Assembly (NCBI GenBank): GCA_015060485.1
Contig: SUYI01000009.1
Coordinates: 30,695 to 94,694 of the forward strand
Reading direction: 5' to 3'
DNA: 64,000 nucleotides
From: Prevotella sp.
Lineage (GTDB): Bacteria; Bacteroidota; Bacteroidia; Bacteroidales; Bacteroidaceae
The translations under genes were made by a program, and so were the position numbers. The notes below the pieces were generated by a model, which searched no databases, had not been told where the DNA came from, and worked only from the letters and a program-made list of their open reading frames with translations. Position 1 is the first letter of the stretch; every line of letters starts with the position of its first letter. This document shows positions 14,772 to 23,224 of this stretch, one piece after another.

Positions 14772-17333
14772 ATGAACAAAAGAATTTTCCTGATTTTGAC
14801 GGCGGTGTGGGTGCTCTGTGTGGGTATGACGAACGCCGTGCCAGCGCACCCTGGCACTGTGAAGGTGCAACAGCCCGACGGCACGACGGTGACACTGCGG
14901 CTGGTGGGCGACGAGTGGCGCCACATGCAGACCACCGTCGACGGCTATACGGTGGTGAAGAACACCCGCGGATACTATGTGTATGCCGAGAAGCGGAACG
15001 GAAAGCTGCAGGCTACGGCACAGGTGGCCCACGACGCGAGCGAGCGCTCGGCGAAGGAGCAGGCATTCCTGGCTGATGTGAAAAAATACCAGGCTGCGGA
15101 CATGGACGAGCAGACGGTCCTGATGCGGCAGCGCGTGCAGGAACTCCAGCAGGAGACGCTGGCCCGCCGTGCACAGGGAAACCGCGCCACCGACTACGGC
15201 AAGTTCAAGGGACTGATTATCCTCATTGAGTTCAACGACAAGAGTTTTTCGCGCGACGACTATCAGGAGATCATTACCGACATGGTGAACAAGGAAGGCT
15301 ACACGGGCTACGACTACCAGCAGTTTACGGGCAGCGTGCGCGACTACTTCTCGGACAACTCCGACGGCAAGTTCCAGCCGCAGTTCGACATCGCAGGTCC
15401 GTATAAGGTGGACTACAGCCAGTATGACTGCCCCATCAAGGGCGAAAACAAGTGCATGGACATCCTGATGGCTGCCATTGACTCGGCCGACGTGGTGGGC
15501 GGCATCAATTTCAAGAACTACGACGGCGACGGCGACGGCTATGTGGACCTGGTGTACTTCATCGTGGCTGGCAACGGTGCCAACTATGTCGGCAACGACG
15601 AGAACCTGTGGTGGCCCCACCGCAGCTACATCTATGACCCCAAGACCTGGTCGTGGATCAGTAAGGACGGCGTCTATCTGCGCGACTACGCCAGTTCGGT
15701 GGAGTTGATGGGTTTAGTCTCACAGCCCAAGAGCGTCAAGCTGGACGGCATTGGCACCATCTGCCATGAGTTCAGCCACGTGCTGGGACTGCCCGACTTC
15801 TACGACAGCGACTACGCAGAGAGTGGGGGAGAGAGCGTCACGCCCGGCGTCTGGTCGGTGATGGATGCAGGCTGTTATATGAACGATGCCCGCACCCCCG
15901 TGGGCTATTCGCTGTACGAACGCTATTCGGTGCGCTTCTGCGACGCTCCGGAGGTGATTAACGGCGAGGGCAGCTACACGCTGGACCCGCTGCACAGCAG
16001 CTTCAAGGGCTATCGCATCAACACGCCTGTGACCAACGAATACTTCCTGCTGGAGAACCGCCAGAAGAATGCCTTCAAGTGGGATGCCTATCTGCCCGCC
16101 AGCGGTATGCTGGTGCACCGTGTGGACAGGACGAAAAACGGCGTATGGACCAGTAATAAGGTGAACGCCAATCCGGAGCACAACTACTACGAGGTGGTGT
16201 GGGCCAACGGCAAGGATAATGCCCACTCGACGGGCGACGTGTTCCCCGGTTCCCAGGGTGTGCGTACGCTGAACAACGCCACGTCGCCTGCCAACCTGAA
16301 GAGTTGGGCCGGCAAGGACACGGAGTGGGGACTGAAGAACATCTACATGCTGGCAGGACAGGTGACCTTCGACGTGGAGAATACGTACATCCTGAGGGAA
16401 CTGGCACTGCCCGAAGCGGACACCGTCGGCGTGGGGCTGAGGAGTCGGCTGAAGGCTGTCATCACCCCCGAGTATGCGCACTATGAGCTGACGTGGGCGT
16501 CGAGCAACGACGAGGTGGCTACCATCGACGAGCAAGGCCGTGTGACGGGTGTCAAGGCCGGCACGTGTACCATCAGCGTCACCAGCGACAACGGCCTGCT
16601 GGCCACGTGTAAGCTGACGGTGCAGGAGGTGGAAATTGCGGGCGTCGACGAATTCCTGCAGAAGGAAGTCGACGCAGAGGTGGCATTGAAGCTGGACGGT
16701 GCCCAGGTGGTGTATGCCGTCAGCACCAGCGACGAGGCCTATGTGCGTGACGCCAAGGGCAGCATCATGCTGAAGAATACCGGTCTGGAGCTGAAGACCA
16801 ACGACGTGCTGGACGGCTTCATCTATGCCAAGGTGGGCCAGGAGAACAAGATGATGCAGGCTTTGGGCATTGCCGGCAAGACCGACGACGCCGGACTGGA
16901 GCGTACTGAGGGCGAAGCTGCCGAGCCCCGTGAGGTGACGCTGGAGAACCTGACGGAGAAGGACTACAGCGACCTGGTGTTGGTGAAGGCCGTGAAGTTT
17001 GTGAAGGAAACCAACGTCTGGGCAGTCAGTGGCGACAAGCGAGCCCGTGTGTATAACAAGTTCCGCAACAAGGGCATCAAGGTGCCCACGAATTATGACG
17101 GCCACTATTTCGACGTGACGGCTATCTATGGTACCGGCGTGGTGGACGGTGAAGTGGTGGACGAGCTGTATATGACGGCGTCGCCCGTCGAGGTGGATGC
17201 CCCCACGGGAATCCGTACGGTGACCTTCGACGACGGTGCGGAGGGACCGCTGTACAACCTGCATGGACAGCGCGTCGACAGCAGCCACCGCGGACTGGTG
17301 ATCAGCAAGGGCCGCGTGGTGCTGAATAAGTGA
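14772..17333 (+). CDS. Secreted M6-family metalloprotease with Ig-like domain (paralogue 2)
   Basis: 853 residues, paralogue of the preceding gene (both start with signal peptide, then QQPDGTTVTLRLVGDEWRHM and TTVDGYTVVKNTRGYY). Zinc site HEFSHVLGLPDFYD at 332-345. It differs downstream: a BIG2-type bacterial Ig-like domain at ~545-620 (WASSNDEVATIDEQGRVTGV, KAGTCTISVTS), then an OB-like domain (~625-800, ending near FDVTAIYGTGVVDGEVVDEL) and the terminal motif YNLHGQRVDSSHRGLVISKG. Probably arose by tandem duplication followed by domain exchange. Ends 37 nt before a terminator. Likely co-transcribed with paralogue 1. Confidence 0.9.
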   Translation: MNKRIFLILTAVWVLCVGMTNAVPAHPGTVKVQQPDGTTVTLRLVGDEWRHMQTTVDGYTVVKNTRGYYVYAEKRNGKLQATAQVAHDASERSAKEQAFLADVKKYQAADMDEQTVLMRQRVQELQQETLARRAQGNRATDYGKFKGLIILIEFNDKSFSRDDYQEIITDMVNKEGYTGYDYQQFTGSVRDYFSDNSDGKFQPQFDIAGPYKVDYSQYDCPIKGENKCMDILMAAIDSADVVGGINFKNYDGDGDGYVDLVYFIVAGNGANYVGNDENLWWPHRSYIYDPKTWSWISKDGVYLRDYASSVELMGLVSQPKSVKLDGIGTICHEFSHVLGLPDFYDSDYAESGGESVTPGVWSVMDAGCYMNDARTPVGYSLYERYSVRFCDAPEVINGEGSYTLDPLHSSFKGYRINTPVTNEYFLLENRQKNAFKWDAYLPASGMLVHRVDRTKNGVWTSNKVNANPEHNYYEVVWANGKDNAHSTGDVFPGSQGVRTLNNATSPANLKSWAGKDTEWGLKNIYMLAGQVTFDVENTYILRELALPEADTVGVGLRSRLKAVITPEYAHYELTWASSNDEVATIDEQGRVTGVKAGTCTISVTSDNGLLATCKLTVQEVEIAGVDEFLQKEVDAEVALKLDGAQVVYAVSTSDEAYVRDAKGSIMLKNTGLELKTNDVLDGFIYAKVGQENKMMQALGIAGKTDDAGLERTEGEAAEPREVTLENLTEKDYSDLVLVKAVKFVKETNVWAVSGDKRARVYNKFRNKGIKVPTNYDGHYFDVTAIYGTGVVDGEVVDELYMTASPVEVDAPTGIRTVTFDDGAEGPLYNLHGQRVDSSHRGLVISKGRVVLNK

Positions 17334-17369
17334 AAAAAGAATTTACGTTAACGATTTAGTAAGAAAAAG

Positions 17370-17401
17370 TGGCGAAATGTGTAGCGTTTCGCCATTTTTT
17401 T
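17370..17401 (+). terminator. Rho-independent terminator
   Basis: TGGCGAAA (17370-17377) pairs with TTTCGCCA (17387-17394), followed by T7. Ends the M6 pair. Confidence 0.8.
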
Positions 17402-17403
17402 AT

Positions 17404-17411
17404 TAACTTTG
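17404..17411 (+). promoter_or_regulatory. Promoter of the uronate operon
   Basis: TAACTTTG matches TAnnTTTG, right after the terminator T-run and 57 nt before the permease ATG. Confidence 0.65.
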
Positions 17412-17468
17412 CACCGACAAAGCTGTCAAAGACGCTAAAACAAACAAAAAAAATACGATAATAGAACA

Positions 17469-18839
17469 ATGGAACAAGTATTTAGTTACATTATCAGTCT
17501 GGGTGCTTCGGTGATGATGCCTATCCTGTTTACCATCATCGGACTGTGCATCGGACTGAAATTCGGACGCTCGCTGAAGAGTGGCCTCTACGTGGGTGTC
17601 GGTTTTGTGGGACTGGGCATTGTGACCGCCCTGCTGACCACGAACTTCGGTGGCCCGCTGAGCGAGATTTCCCAGCTTTACGACCTACAGCTGAAGGTGT
17701 TCGACATGGGTTGGCCCGCAGCTGCCGCTGTGGCTTATAACACCGCTGTGGGCGCACTGATTATCCCCATCTGTCTGGGTGTCAACTTCCTGTTGGTCAT
17801 TACCAAGTGCACGCGTACGGTGAACATCGACCTGTGGAACTACTGGCACTTTGCCTTCATCGGGGCGGTGGCCTATTTCGTGATGGACCAGAGCCTGGTG
17901 TGGGGCTATTTCGCTGCTATCGTGTGCTACATCATCACGCTGGTGATGGCCGACCTGACGGCAGACAAGTTCCAGGAGTACTATCCTGAGTGGCAGGGCA
18001 TCTCGATTCCCCAGCCGTTCTGTCAGAGCTTTGTGCCCTTTGCCCTGATCATCGGCAAGGCGCTCGACATGATTCCCGGTTTCGAGAAGCTGAACATCGA
18101 CGCCGAGGGTATGAAGAAGAAGTTCGGCGTGATGGGTGAACCGCTCATTCTGGGTGTCATCGTGGGTGCGCTGATTGGTGTGCTGGCCCAGCTGGACATC
18201 AAGAAAATCCTGTTCCTGGGTGTGACGATGGGTGCCGTGATGGAGCTCATCCCCCGTATTACCTCTTTATTTATAGAGGGACTGAAACCCATTGCCGAGA
18301 AGACGCAGGAGGTGGTGAAGAAGAAGTTCAACGGCAAGAAGGTGTACATCGGTATGTCGCCAGCCGTCGTCATTGGTCACCCCACGACACTCGTCGTATC
18401 GCTGCTGCTGATTCCCGTGGCACTGGGCCTGGCTGTGGTGCTGCCCGGCAACCAGTTCCTGCCGCTGGCCTCGCTGGCAGGCATGTTCTACCTGTTCCCC
18501 ATGGTGTTGCCCTTCACCAAGGGTAACGTGGTGAAGACCTTCATCATCGGACTCGTGGCGCTGGCCATCGGACTGTATTTCGTCACCGATATGGCTCCTG
18601 CCTTCACACAGGCAGCCAAGACCGTGTTCGAGCAGACGGGTGACAAGGCTGCCGACATCCCCGCAGGGTTCGAGGGCGGTGCGCTGGACTTCGCCTCGTC
18701 GCTCTTCGGCTGGGTTATCTACAAGTGCGTCAACTCGCTGGAGTATGTGGGTGCTGGCATCCTGACCATCATCACTGTGGGTATGTTGGTGTGGAACCGC
18801 ATGCGCATTGTGGCTTCAGAGAAAAAGGTAAAAGAGTAA
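17469..18839 (+). CDS. GatC-type (PTS galactitol EIIC family) permease without PTS partners
   Basis: 456 residues with about a dozen hydrophobic segments. Sequence pattern of the PTS galactitol-specific IIC (GatC/SgcC) family: MEQVFSYIISLGASVMMPIL at the start, LLTTNFGGPLSEISQLY, MGWPAAAAVAYNTAVGALI, GMSPAVVIGHPTTLVVSLLL. Inner-membrane sugar permease. No EIIA, EIIB, EI or HPr gene is near, so sugar phosphorylation coupling is doubtful here and it may work as a facilitator or secondary carrier. First gene of an apparent operon with kduI (30 nt) and an ExuT-like carrier, which points to uronates or their breakdown products as cargo (inference). Confidence 0.82.
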   Translation: MEQVFSYIISLGASVMMPILFTIIGLCIGLKFGRSLKSGLYVGVGFVGLGIVTALLTTNFGGPLSEISQLYDLQLKVFDMGWPAAAAVAYNTAVGALIIPICLGVNFLLVITKCTRTVNIDLWNYWHFAFIGAVAYFVMDQSLVWGYFAAIVCYIITLVMADLTADKFQEYYPEWQGISIPQPFCQSFVPFALIIGKALDMIPGFEKLNIDAEGMKKKFGVMGEPLILGVIVGALIGVLAQLDIKKILFLGVTMGAVMELIPRITSLFIEGLKPIAEKTQEVVKKKFNGKKVYIGMSPAVVIGHPTTLVVSLLLIPVALGLAVVLPGNQFLPLASLAGMFYLFPMVLPFTKGNVVKTFIIGLVALAIGLYFVTDMAPAFTQAAKTVFEQTGDKAADIPAGFEGGALDFASSLFGWVIYKCVNSLEYVGAGILTIITVGMLVWNRMRIVASEKKVKE

Positions 18840-18869
18840 AAAGGTAAAAAATATAAAGCTACAATAATT

Positions 18870-19847
18870 ATGAAAAAGACTATGCTATGTTTCGCCCTGC
18901 TGATGATGGGCGCGCTGGGCATGCAGGCTCAGCAGAAGGTTAGTTTCCAGACGGCTTGTCACCCCGAGGACGTGAAGCACTACGACACAAAGACCCTTCG
19001 TGAGCGCTTCGTGATGGAGAAGGTGATGGTGGACGACGAGATCAATCTGACCTACTCGCACTACGACCGTTTCATCTTTGGTGGCGCTATGCCTGTGACC
19101 AAGGACCTGAAGCTGGAGAATTTCCGCGACCTGGGTCTCGACGTGGATCCGGGCATCAAGGACAAGTATTTCCTGTATAACCGCGAGATCGGTATTGTGA
19201 ACTGTGGCGAGGGCGACGGTTGGGTGATTGTCGACGGTAAGGAGTATGCCCTCTCTCCCAAGGAGGCTCTCTACGTCGGTCGTGGCCATATCGGCAAGGA
19301 CAAGGATGTGAACAAGGAAGTGCTGTTCCGTTCGAAGGACGCTGCTAAGCCCGCCAAGTTCTACCTGAACTCGGCTACTGCCCACCAGCACTATAAGACG
19401 CAGTGGGTGACGCTGGACGGCCGCAAGGGTTCGCTGAAGGCTGCCGTGTGGGGTCCCGTAGGTTCGCTGGAGGAATGTAACAACCGTACCGTATATAAGC
19501 TCATCGTCAACGACGTTCTGGAGGAGGGTCCCTGCCAGTTGCAGCTGGGTCTGACACAGCTCAACCCCGGTGCTGCATGGAACACGATGCCTCCTCACAC
19601 CCATGGCCGTCGCATCGAGGCTTACTACTATTTCAACCTGCCCCAGGAACAGACCATTGCCCACATCATGGGCGAGCCCCAGGAGAGTCGCGTCGTATGG
19701 CTGCACAACGAGCAGGCCATCATGTCGCCCGAGTGGTCGATGCACGCTGCTGCCGGCACCTATTACTACACCTTCATCTGGGGTATGGCCGGCGAGAACC
19801 TGTATTATAACGACAAGGACAACATCCCCGTCATCGACATTAAATAA
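18870..19847 (+). CDS. kduI: 5-keto-4-deoxyuronate isomerase KduI with signal peptide
   Basis: 325 residues against ~278 for typical cytosolic KduI. Isomerises 5-keto-4-deoxyuronate (from pectin or glycosaminoglycan lyase products) to 2,5-diketo-3-deoxygluconate. Family motifs: [59 protein letters not shown]. Zinc ligands are in place: His243, His245, Glu250 ([10 protein letters not shown]) and His292 (WSMHAAAGT). The oddity is the N-terminus, [20 protein letters not shown], a standard signal peptide, implying periplasmic action. Sits between the GatC-like permease and the hexuronate MFS. Start fixed by the signal peptide; the KduI core begins near residue 25. Confidence 0.9.
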   Translation: MKKTMLCFALLMMGALGMQAQQKVSFQTACHPEDVKHYDTKTLRERFVMEKVMVDDEINLTYSHYDRFIFGGAMPVTKDLKLENFRDLGLDVDPGIKDKYFLYNREIGIVNCGEGDGWVIVDGKEYALSPKEALYVGRGHIGKDKDVNKEVLFRSKDAAKPAKFYLNSATAHQHYKTQWVTLDGRKGSLKAAVWGPVGSLEECNNRTVYKLIVNDVLEEGPCQLQLGLTQLNPGAAWNTMPPHTHGRRIEAYYYFNLPQEQTIAHIMGEPQESRVVWLHNEQAIMSPEWSMHAAAGTYYYTFIWGMAGENLYYNDKDNIPVIDIK

Positions 19848-19878
19848 TTATCAATTGTCAATTATCAATTAAAATAAT

Positions 19879-21330
19879 ATGACTCCTATTCAAACTACCA
19901 AAATGTCCAACTTCCGTTGGGTCATCTGTGCGCTGCTGTTCCTGGCAACGACGATTAACTACATGGACCGACAGGTGCTGTCGCTGACATGGAAAGACTT
20001 TATCGCTCCCGAGTTCCACTGGACGGACGACGACTACGGTACGATTACCGGTATGTTCTCGCTGTTCTATGCCGTTGCGAACCTGTTTGCGGGTAAATTC
20101 ATCGACTGGATGGGTACGAAGAAGGGTTACCTGATTGCTATCTTCGTATGGTCGCTGGGTGCCGTGCTGCACGCTGGTTGCGGCTGGGTGGCTATGACCG
20201 TCAAGGGTTACGAGTCGGTGGCCCAGCTGGGTCAGCTGACGGGTGATGCTGCTGTGGCTATTGCTTCCATCTCCGTATGGCTGTTCCTCTCGTGCCGTCT
20301 GATTCTCGCTGTCGGTGAGGCAGGCAACTTCCCTGCTGCCATCAAGGCTACGGCAGAGTATTTTCCCAAGAAGGACCGTGCGTTCTCGACTTCTATCTTC
20401 AACAGCGGTGCGTCGGTAGGTGCACTGGCAGCTCCTGCTACGATTCCCCTGCTGGCTCGTGCCATGGGGTGGGAGATGGCTTTCATCATCATCGGTGCGC
20501 TGGGCTTCATCTGGATGGGTCTGTGGATGTGGCTCTATGAGAAGCCCCGTCATAACAAGCGCGTCAACCAGGCTGAGCTGAACTACATCGAGCAGGACAA
20601 CGACCTGGCTGAGGTACAGGATCGTGATGCCGTGAAGGAGGAGAAGACCATTCCGTTCATGAAGTGCTTCACCTACAAGCAGACGTGGTCGTTCCTCGTG
20701 GGTAAGTTCATGACGGACGGTGTGTGGTGGTTCTTCCTGTTCTGGGCACCGGCATACTTCTCCGACCAGTACGGCTATACTTCTGACTCGCCTATGGGTA
20801 TCGCACTGATCTTCACGCTCTACGCTATCGTAACCATCCTGTCGATAGGCGGCGGCTATCTGCCTACCTATTTCGTCGACAGAAAGGGCATGAACCCCTA
20901 CCTGGGTCGCATGCGCGCCATGTTCATCTTCGCCTGCTTCCCACTGTTGGGCCTGTTCGCACAGCCTCTTGGCACTATCAGCGCTTGGTGGCCTGCCATT
21001 CTCATTGGTCTGCTGGGTGCTGGTCACCAAGCTTGGTCGGCTAACCTGTTCTCGACCATTGGCGACATGTTCCCCAAGTCGACCATCGGTACGATTGTAG
21101 GTCTGGGTACGATGGCAGGAGGTCTGGGCTCGATGAGTATCAATAAGGGTTCAGGTATGTTCTTTACCTGGGCTGCTGATCAGGGTGTCAACTTCTCGTT
21201 CTTCGGATTCGACGGCAAGCCCGCAGCCTACATGGTGGTGTTCTGCATCTGTGCAGTGGCTTACCTCATTGGCTGGTGCATCATGAAGGCCCTCGTACCG
21301 AAGTACAAGCCCATTGAACTGGAAGATTAA
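19879..21330 (+). CDS. MFS transporter, hexuronate (ExuT/ACS) family
   Basis: 483 residues, 12 predicted membrane segments. Anion:cation symporter subfamily signature early (TTINYMDRQVLSLTWKDF) and GEAGNFPAAIKATAEYFPKK plus FNSGASVGALAAP, as in ExuT/GudP hexuronate and glucarate carriers. Imports galacturonate, glucuronate or a derived keto-deoxy acid; substrate inferred from neighbours (kduI, pectinases elsewhere in the window). Starts 31 nt after kduI, last gene of the operon. The stop codon shares three bases with the stop of the convergent nitroreductase (TTAA). ATG 19903 is an alternative start (MSNFRW). Confidence 0.88.
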   Translation: MTPIQTTKMSNFRWVICALLFLATTINYMDRQVLSLTWKDFIAPEFHWTDDDYGTITGMFSLFYAVANLFAGKFIDWMGTKKGYLIAIFVWSLGAVLHAGCGWVAMTVKGYESVAQLGQLTGDAAVAIASISVWLFLSCRLILAVGEAGNFPAAIKATAEYFPKKDRAFSTSIFNSGASVGALAAPATIPLLARAMGWEMAFIIIGALGFIWMGLWMWLYEKPRHNKRVNQAELNYIEQDNDLAEVQDRDAVKEEKTIPFMKCFTYKQTWSFLVGKFMTDGVWWFFLFWAPAYFSDQYGYTSDSPMGIALIFTLYAIVTILSIGGGYLPTYFVDRKGMNPYLGRMRAMFIFACFPLLGLFAQPLGTISAWWPAILIGLLGAGHQAWSANLFSTIGDMFPKSTIGTIVGLGTMAGGLGSMSINKGSGMFFTWAADQGVNFSFFGFDGKPAAYMVVFCICAVAYLIGWCIMKALVPKYKPIELED

Positions 21331-22085
21331 TATCCTCTGACCGTCCAAGGCAGAAAACCTTGGCGTTTGAGGGCATCGATGAGTCCCTCGCTCATGGCTT
21401 CATTATCCTTTCGCGTATAGCGGATGTCGGTGAAGACTTGTGCGAGGGTCTCTTTGTTGTTGATACGTACAAACTCGAGGTTCTCCGGACGGTGCTCTTT
21501 GTCCTCGTAGTGCTTGTCGATATCCATTGCCAGATAGTCGGCATAAGTCTCCTGGTGGACAAAACTCTCCAGAGGCAGACGGTCGGAGAGGGGAGGCTCC
21601 TCAGCAGGCCAACCGACAGTGAGTGTAGCTACGGGGAACGTCAGTTTGGGCAGTTCCAGCAGGTCGATGATCTGTTGAGGCTGATAGACGGTAGTGCCCA
21701 GATAGCAGTAGCCGAGCCCTTCTTCGTCCATGAGGTTACAGAGCGTCTGCGTATAGAGCAGTGCGTCGGTAGTGGCATTGATGAACGACAGGAAGTTGTC
21801 GTAGCCGGGGTCGGCATTGCGACAGCGTGCCCACGTGCTGGTGCGGTTGAAGTCGGCACAGATGGTCAGTACCACGGGAGCCTGTGTCACCATGGGCTGG
21901 TTGAAATGGGCGGGGGCCAGCTTGGCCTTCATCTCCGGAGAGCGTGTGACGACGACGCTGTAGAGCTGCAGGTTGCCCATGGTCTGTGTACGACTGGCCT
22001 CTGTCATGAGGCGGTTTAAAAGTGTTTCGCTGACTTCGCGGTCGGCGTACTTGCGGATGGTCCTTCGAGTAAGAATTGATTTCAT
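21327..22085 (-). CDS. Nitroreductase-family oxidoreductase
   Basis: 252 residues from ATG 22085 (MKSILTRRTIRKYADREVSE). FMN-dependent NAD(P)H nitroreductase fold: RRTIRKY at the N-terminus binds FMN phosphate, EASRTQTMGNLQLYSVVV and CNLMDEEGLGYCYLGT are the typical middle, GWPAEEPPLSDRLPLESFVH the typical C-terminal part. Length and layout are NfsA-like. Reduces nitroaromatics or quinones, physiological role unclear. A longer frame starting at 22169 is rejected because the minus-strand promoter (22104-22111) lies inside it. Diverges from the 22160 gene. Confidence 0.85.
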   Translation of the reverse strand: MKSILTRRTIRKYADREVSETLLNRLMTEASRTQTMGNLQLYSVVVTRSPEMKAKLAPAHFNQPMVTQAPVVLTICADFNRTSTWARCRNADPGYDNFLSFINATTDALLYTQTLCNLMDEEGLGYCYLGTTVYQPQQIIDLLELPKLTFPVATLTVGWPAEEPPLSDRLPLESFVHQETYADYLAMDIDKHYEDKEHRPENLEFVRINNKETLAQVFTDIRYTRKDNEAMSEGLIDALKRQGFLPWTVRGY

Positions 22086-22103
22086 TTTTATAGATTTTTG
22101 GGA

Positions 22104-22111
22104 CAAAGATA
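22104..22111 (-). promoter_or_regulatory. Promoter of the nitroreductase gene
   Basis: TATCTTTG on the minus strand, 18 nt before the ATG at 22085; back-to-back with the plus-strand promoter at 22134. Confidence 0.65.
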
Positions 22112-22133
22112 CGAATAAATAAAGAAAAAATCG

Positions 22134-22141
22134 TATCTTTG
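22134..22141 (+). promoter_or_regulatory. Promoter of the 22160 gene
   Basis: TATCTTTG, 18 nt before ATG 22160. With 22104-22111 it makes a compact divergent promoter. Confidence 0.65.
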
Positions 22142-22159
22142 CAGACAAAATATAAAGAT

Positions 22160-22783
22160 ATGGAATCAAATTTGCAAAAAGAGAGCCTTCATCGCATTGC
22201 CAGCGAACTGGCTCAGATGGGACGTCAGAAGAAGAAGCCGCTGACGGAAGAAGAGATTATTCCATTGTTGGAACGCTATCAGTCAACGCTGCGTCCCGAG
22301 GTGACGGAAGTGCGTCCGCAGGAGTTGGAATGCGACGTGGTGCGTTTCCAGAACAACAAGGATAAGTGGGTGGCTTTGGTGGGTCTGCTGAATGGTTATC
22401 CTTATGAGATCTTTACAGGTCTTCAGGACGACGAGGAAGGCATCATCTTGCCCAAATCTGTGACCAAAGGCAAGATTATCAAACACGTCAATCAGGACGG
22501 CACGAAGCGTTACGACTTTCAGTTCGAGAATACGCGTGGCTATAAGATTACGGTAGAGGGCCTGTCGGAGAAGTTCAATCCCGAATATTGGAACTATGCC
22601 AAGCTCATTTCCGGCGTGCTGCGCTACAGGATGCCCCTTGAACATGTCATCAAGCTGGTCAGTTCGTTGCAGTTGCAGTCGGAGAACATCAACACGTGGA
22701 AGGTCGGTGTGGAACGTGCCTTGAAGAAGTATCTGGACGATGCTCCCATTGACGGCACGGACGGCGCAGAAAGTCATCAGTAA
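22160..22783 (+). CDS. Stand-alone homologue of the class II ribonucleotide reductase (NrdJ) C-terminal region
   Basis: 207 residues. From residue ~45 on, the sequence (LECDVVRFQNNKDKWVALVG, YPYEIFTGLQDDEEGIILPK, YWNYAKLISGVLRYRMPLEH, NTWKVGVERALKKYL) closely resembles, from memory, the extension after the catalytic barrel of Bacteroidota B12-dependent ribonucleotide reductases. The catalytic barrel is not encoded upstream, nor is a terminal zinc ribbon. The gene has its own promoter and a normal-looking start, so it is not obviously a fragment. Could be a regulatory domain detached from the enzyme, or a family of its own. Sixteen nt before folB, probably co-transcribed. Confidence 0.6.
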   Translation: MESNLQKESLHRIASELAQMGRQKKKPLTEEEIIPLLERYQSTLRPEVTEVRPQELECDVVRFQNNKDKWVALVGLLNGYPYEIFTGLQDDEEGIILPKSVTKGKIIKHVNQDGTKRYDFQFENTRGYKITVEGLSEKFNPEYWNYAKLISGVLRYRMPLEHVIKLVSSLQLQSENINTWKVGVERALKKYLDDAPIDGTDGAESHQ

Positions 22784-22798
22784 GCTGAGGGTAGCGGT

Positions 22799-23182
22799 AT
22801 GAAAATGACGTCGAGCTATATCTTCCTGGAGGATGTCCGGATACATGCCTATCATGGTGTGCTGCCTCAGGAGAACGAAGTGGGACAGGACTTCCTGGTG
22901 TCGGTACGCTGTGGCGTCGACATCTCGGAGGCTATGGAGCACGACACGTTAGAGACGACGTTGAATTATGCGACGCTCTACGAGTTGATAGCACGCGAAA
23001 TGGCTCAGACATCACAGCTCATAGAACATGTGGCGGGACGTATGGCCAAGAGTATCTTCCGCGAGTTTCCGATGGTGGCGTCGTTGGACCTCACCATCAC
23101 CAAGCTGAATCCTCCTTTGCGAGGCGACTGCAAGGGCGCTGGCGTGGAGCTACATTTAATAAATGATAAAACTGGCGTGTAA
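22799..23182 (+). CDS. folB: Dihydroneopterin aldolase
   Basis: 127 residues, normal length. FolB fold: IFLEDVRIHAYHGVLPQENE (with the YHG active-site region), TTLNYATLYELIAREMAQTS, LIEHVAGRMAKSIFREFP and the C-terminal ITKLNPPLRGDCKGAGVEL. Converts 7,8-dihydroneopterin to 6-hydroxymethyldihydropterin and glycolaldehyde in folate synthesis. The glutamate of LIEHV and the lysine of TKLNPP are the expected catalytic residues. Follows the NrdJ-like gene closely; the amidase gene downstream has its own promoter. Confidence 0.92.
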   Translation: MKMTSSYIFLEDVRIHAYHGVLPQENEVGQDFLVSVRCGVDISEAMEHDTLETTLNYATLYELIAREMAQTSQLIEHVAGRMAKSIFREFPMVASLDLTITKLNPPLRGDCKGAGVELHLINDKTGV

Positions 23183-23208
23183 ATCGGGGATTTTCTCAGG
23201 AAAATATG

Positions 23209-23216
23209 TACTTTTG
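23209..23216 (+). promoter_or_regulatory. Promoter of the amidase gene
   Basis: TACTTTTG; only eight bases before ATG 23225, so the leader is absent or extremely short. Confidence 0.6.
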
Positions 23217-23224
23217 CACTCGCA

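Noticed and set aside
12424..17288. Long minus-strand ORFs antisense to the M6 proteases
   Set aside because: His/Arg/Val-rich shadows typical of antisense frames in GC-rich coding DNA; the plus-strand frames carry clear family motifs.
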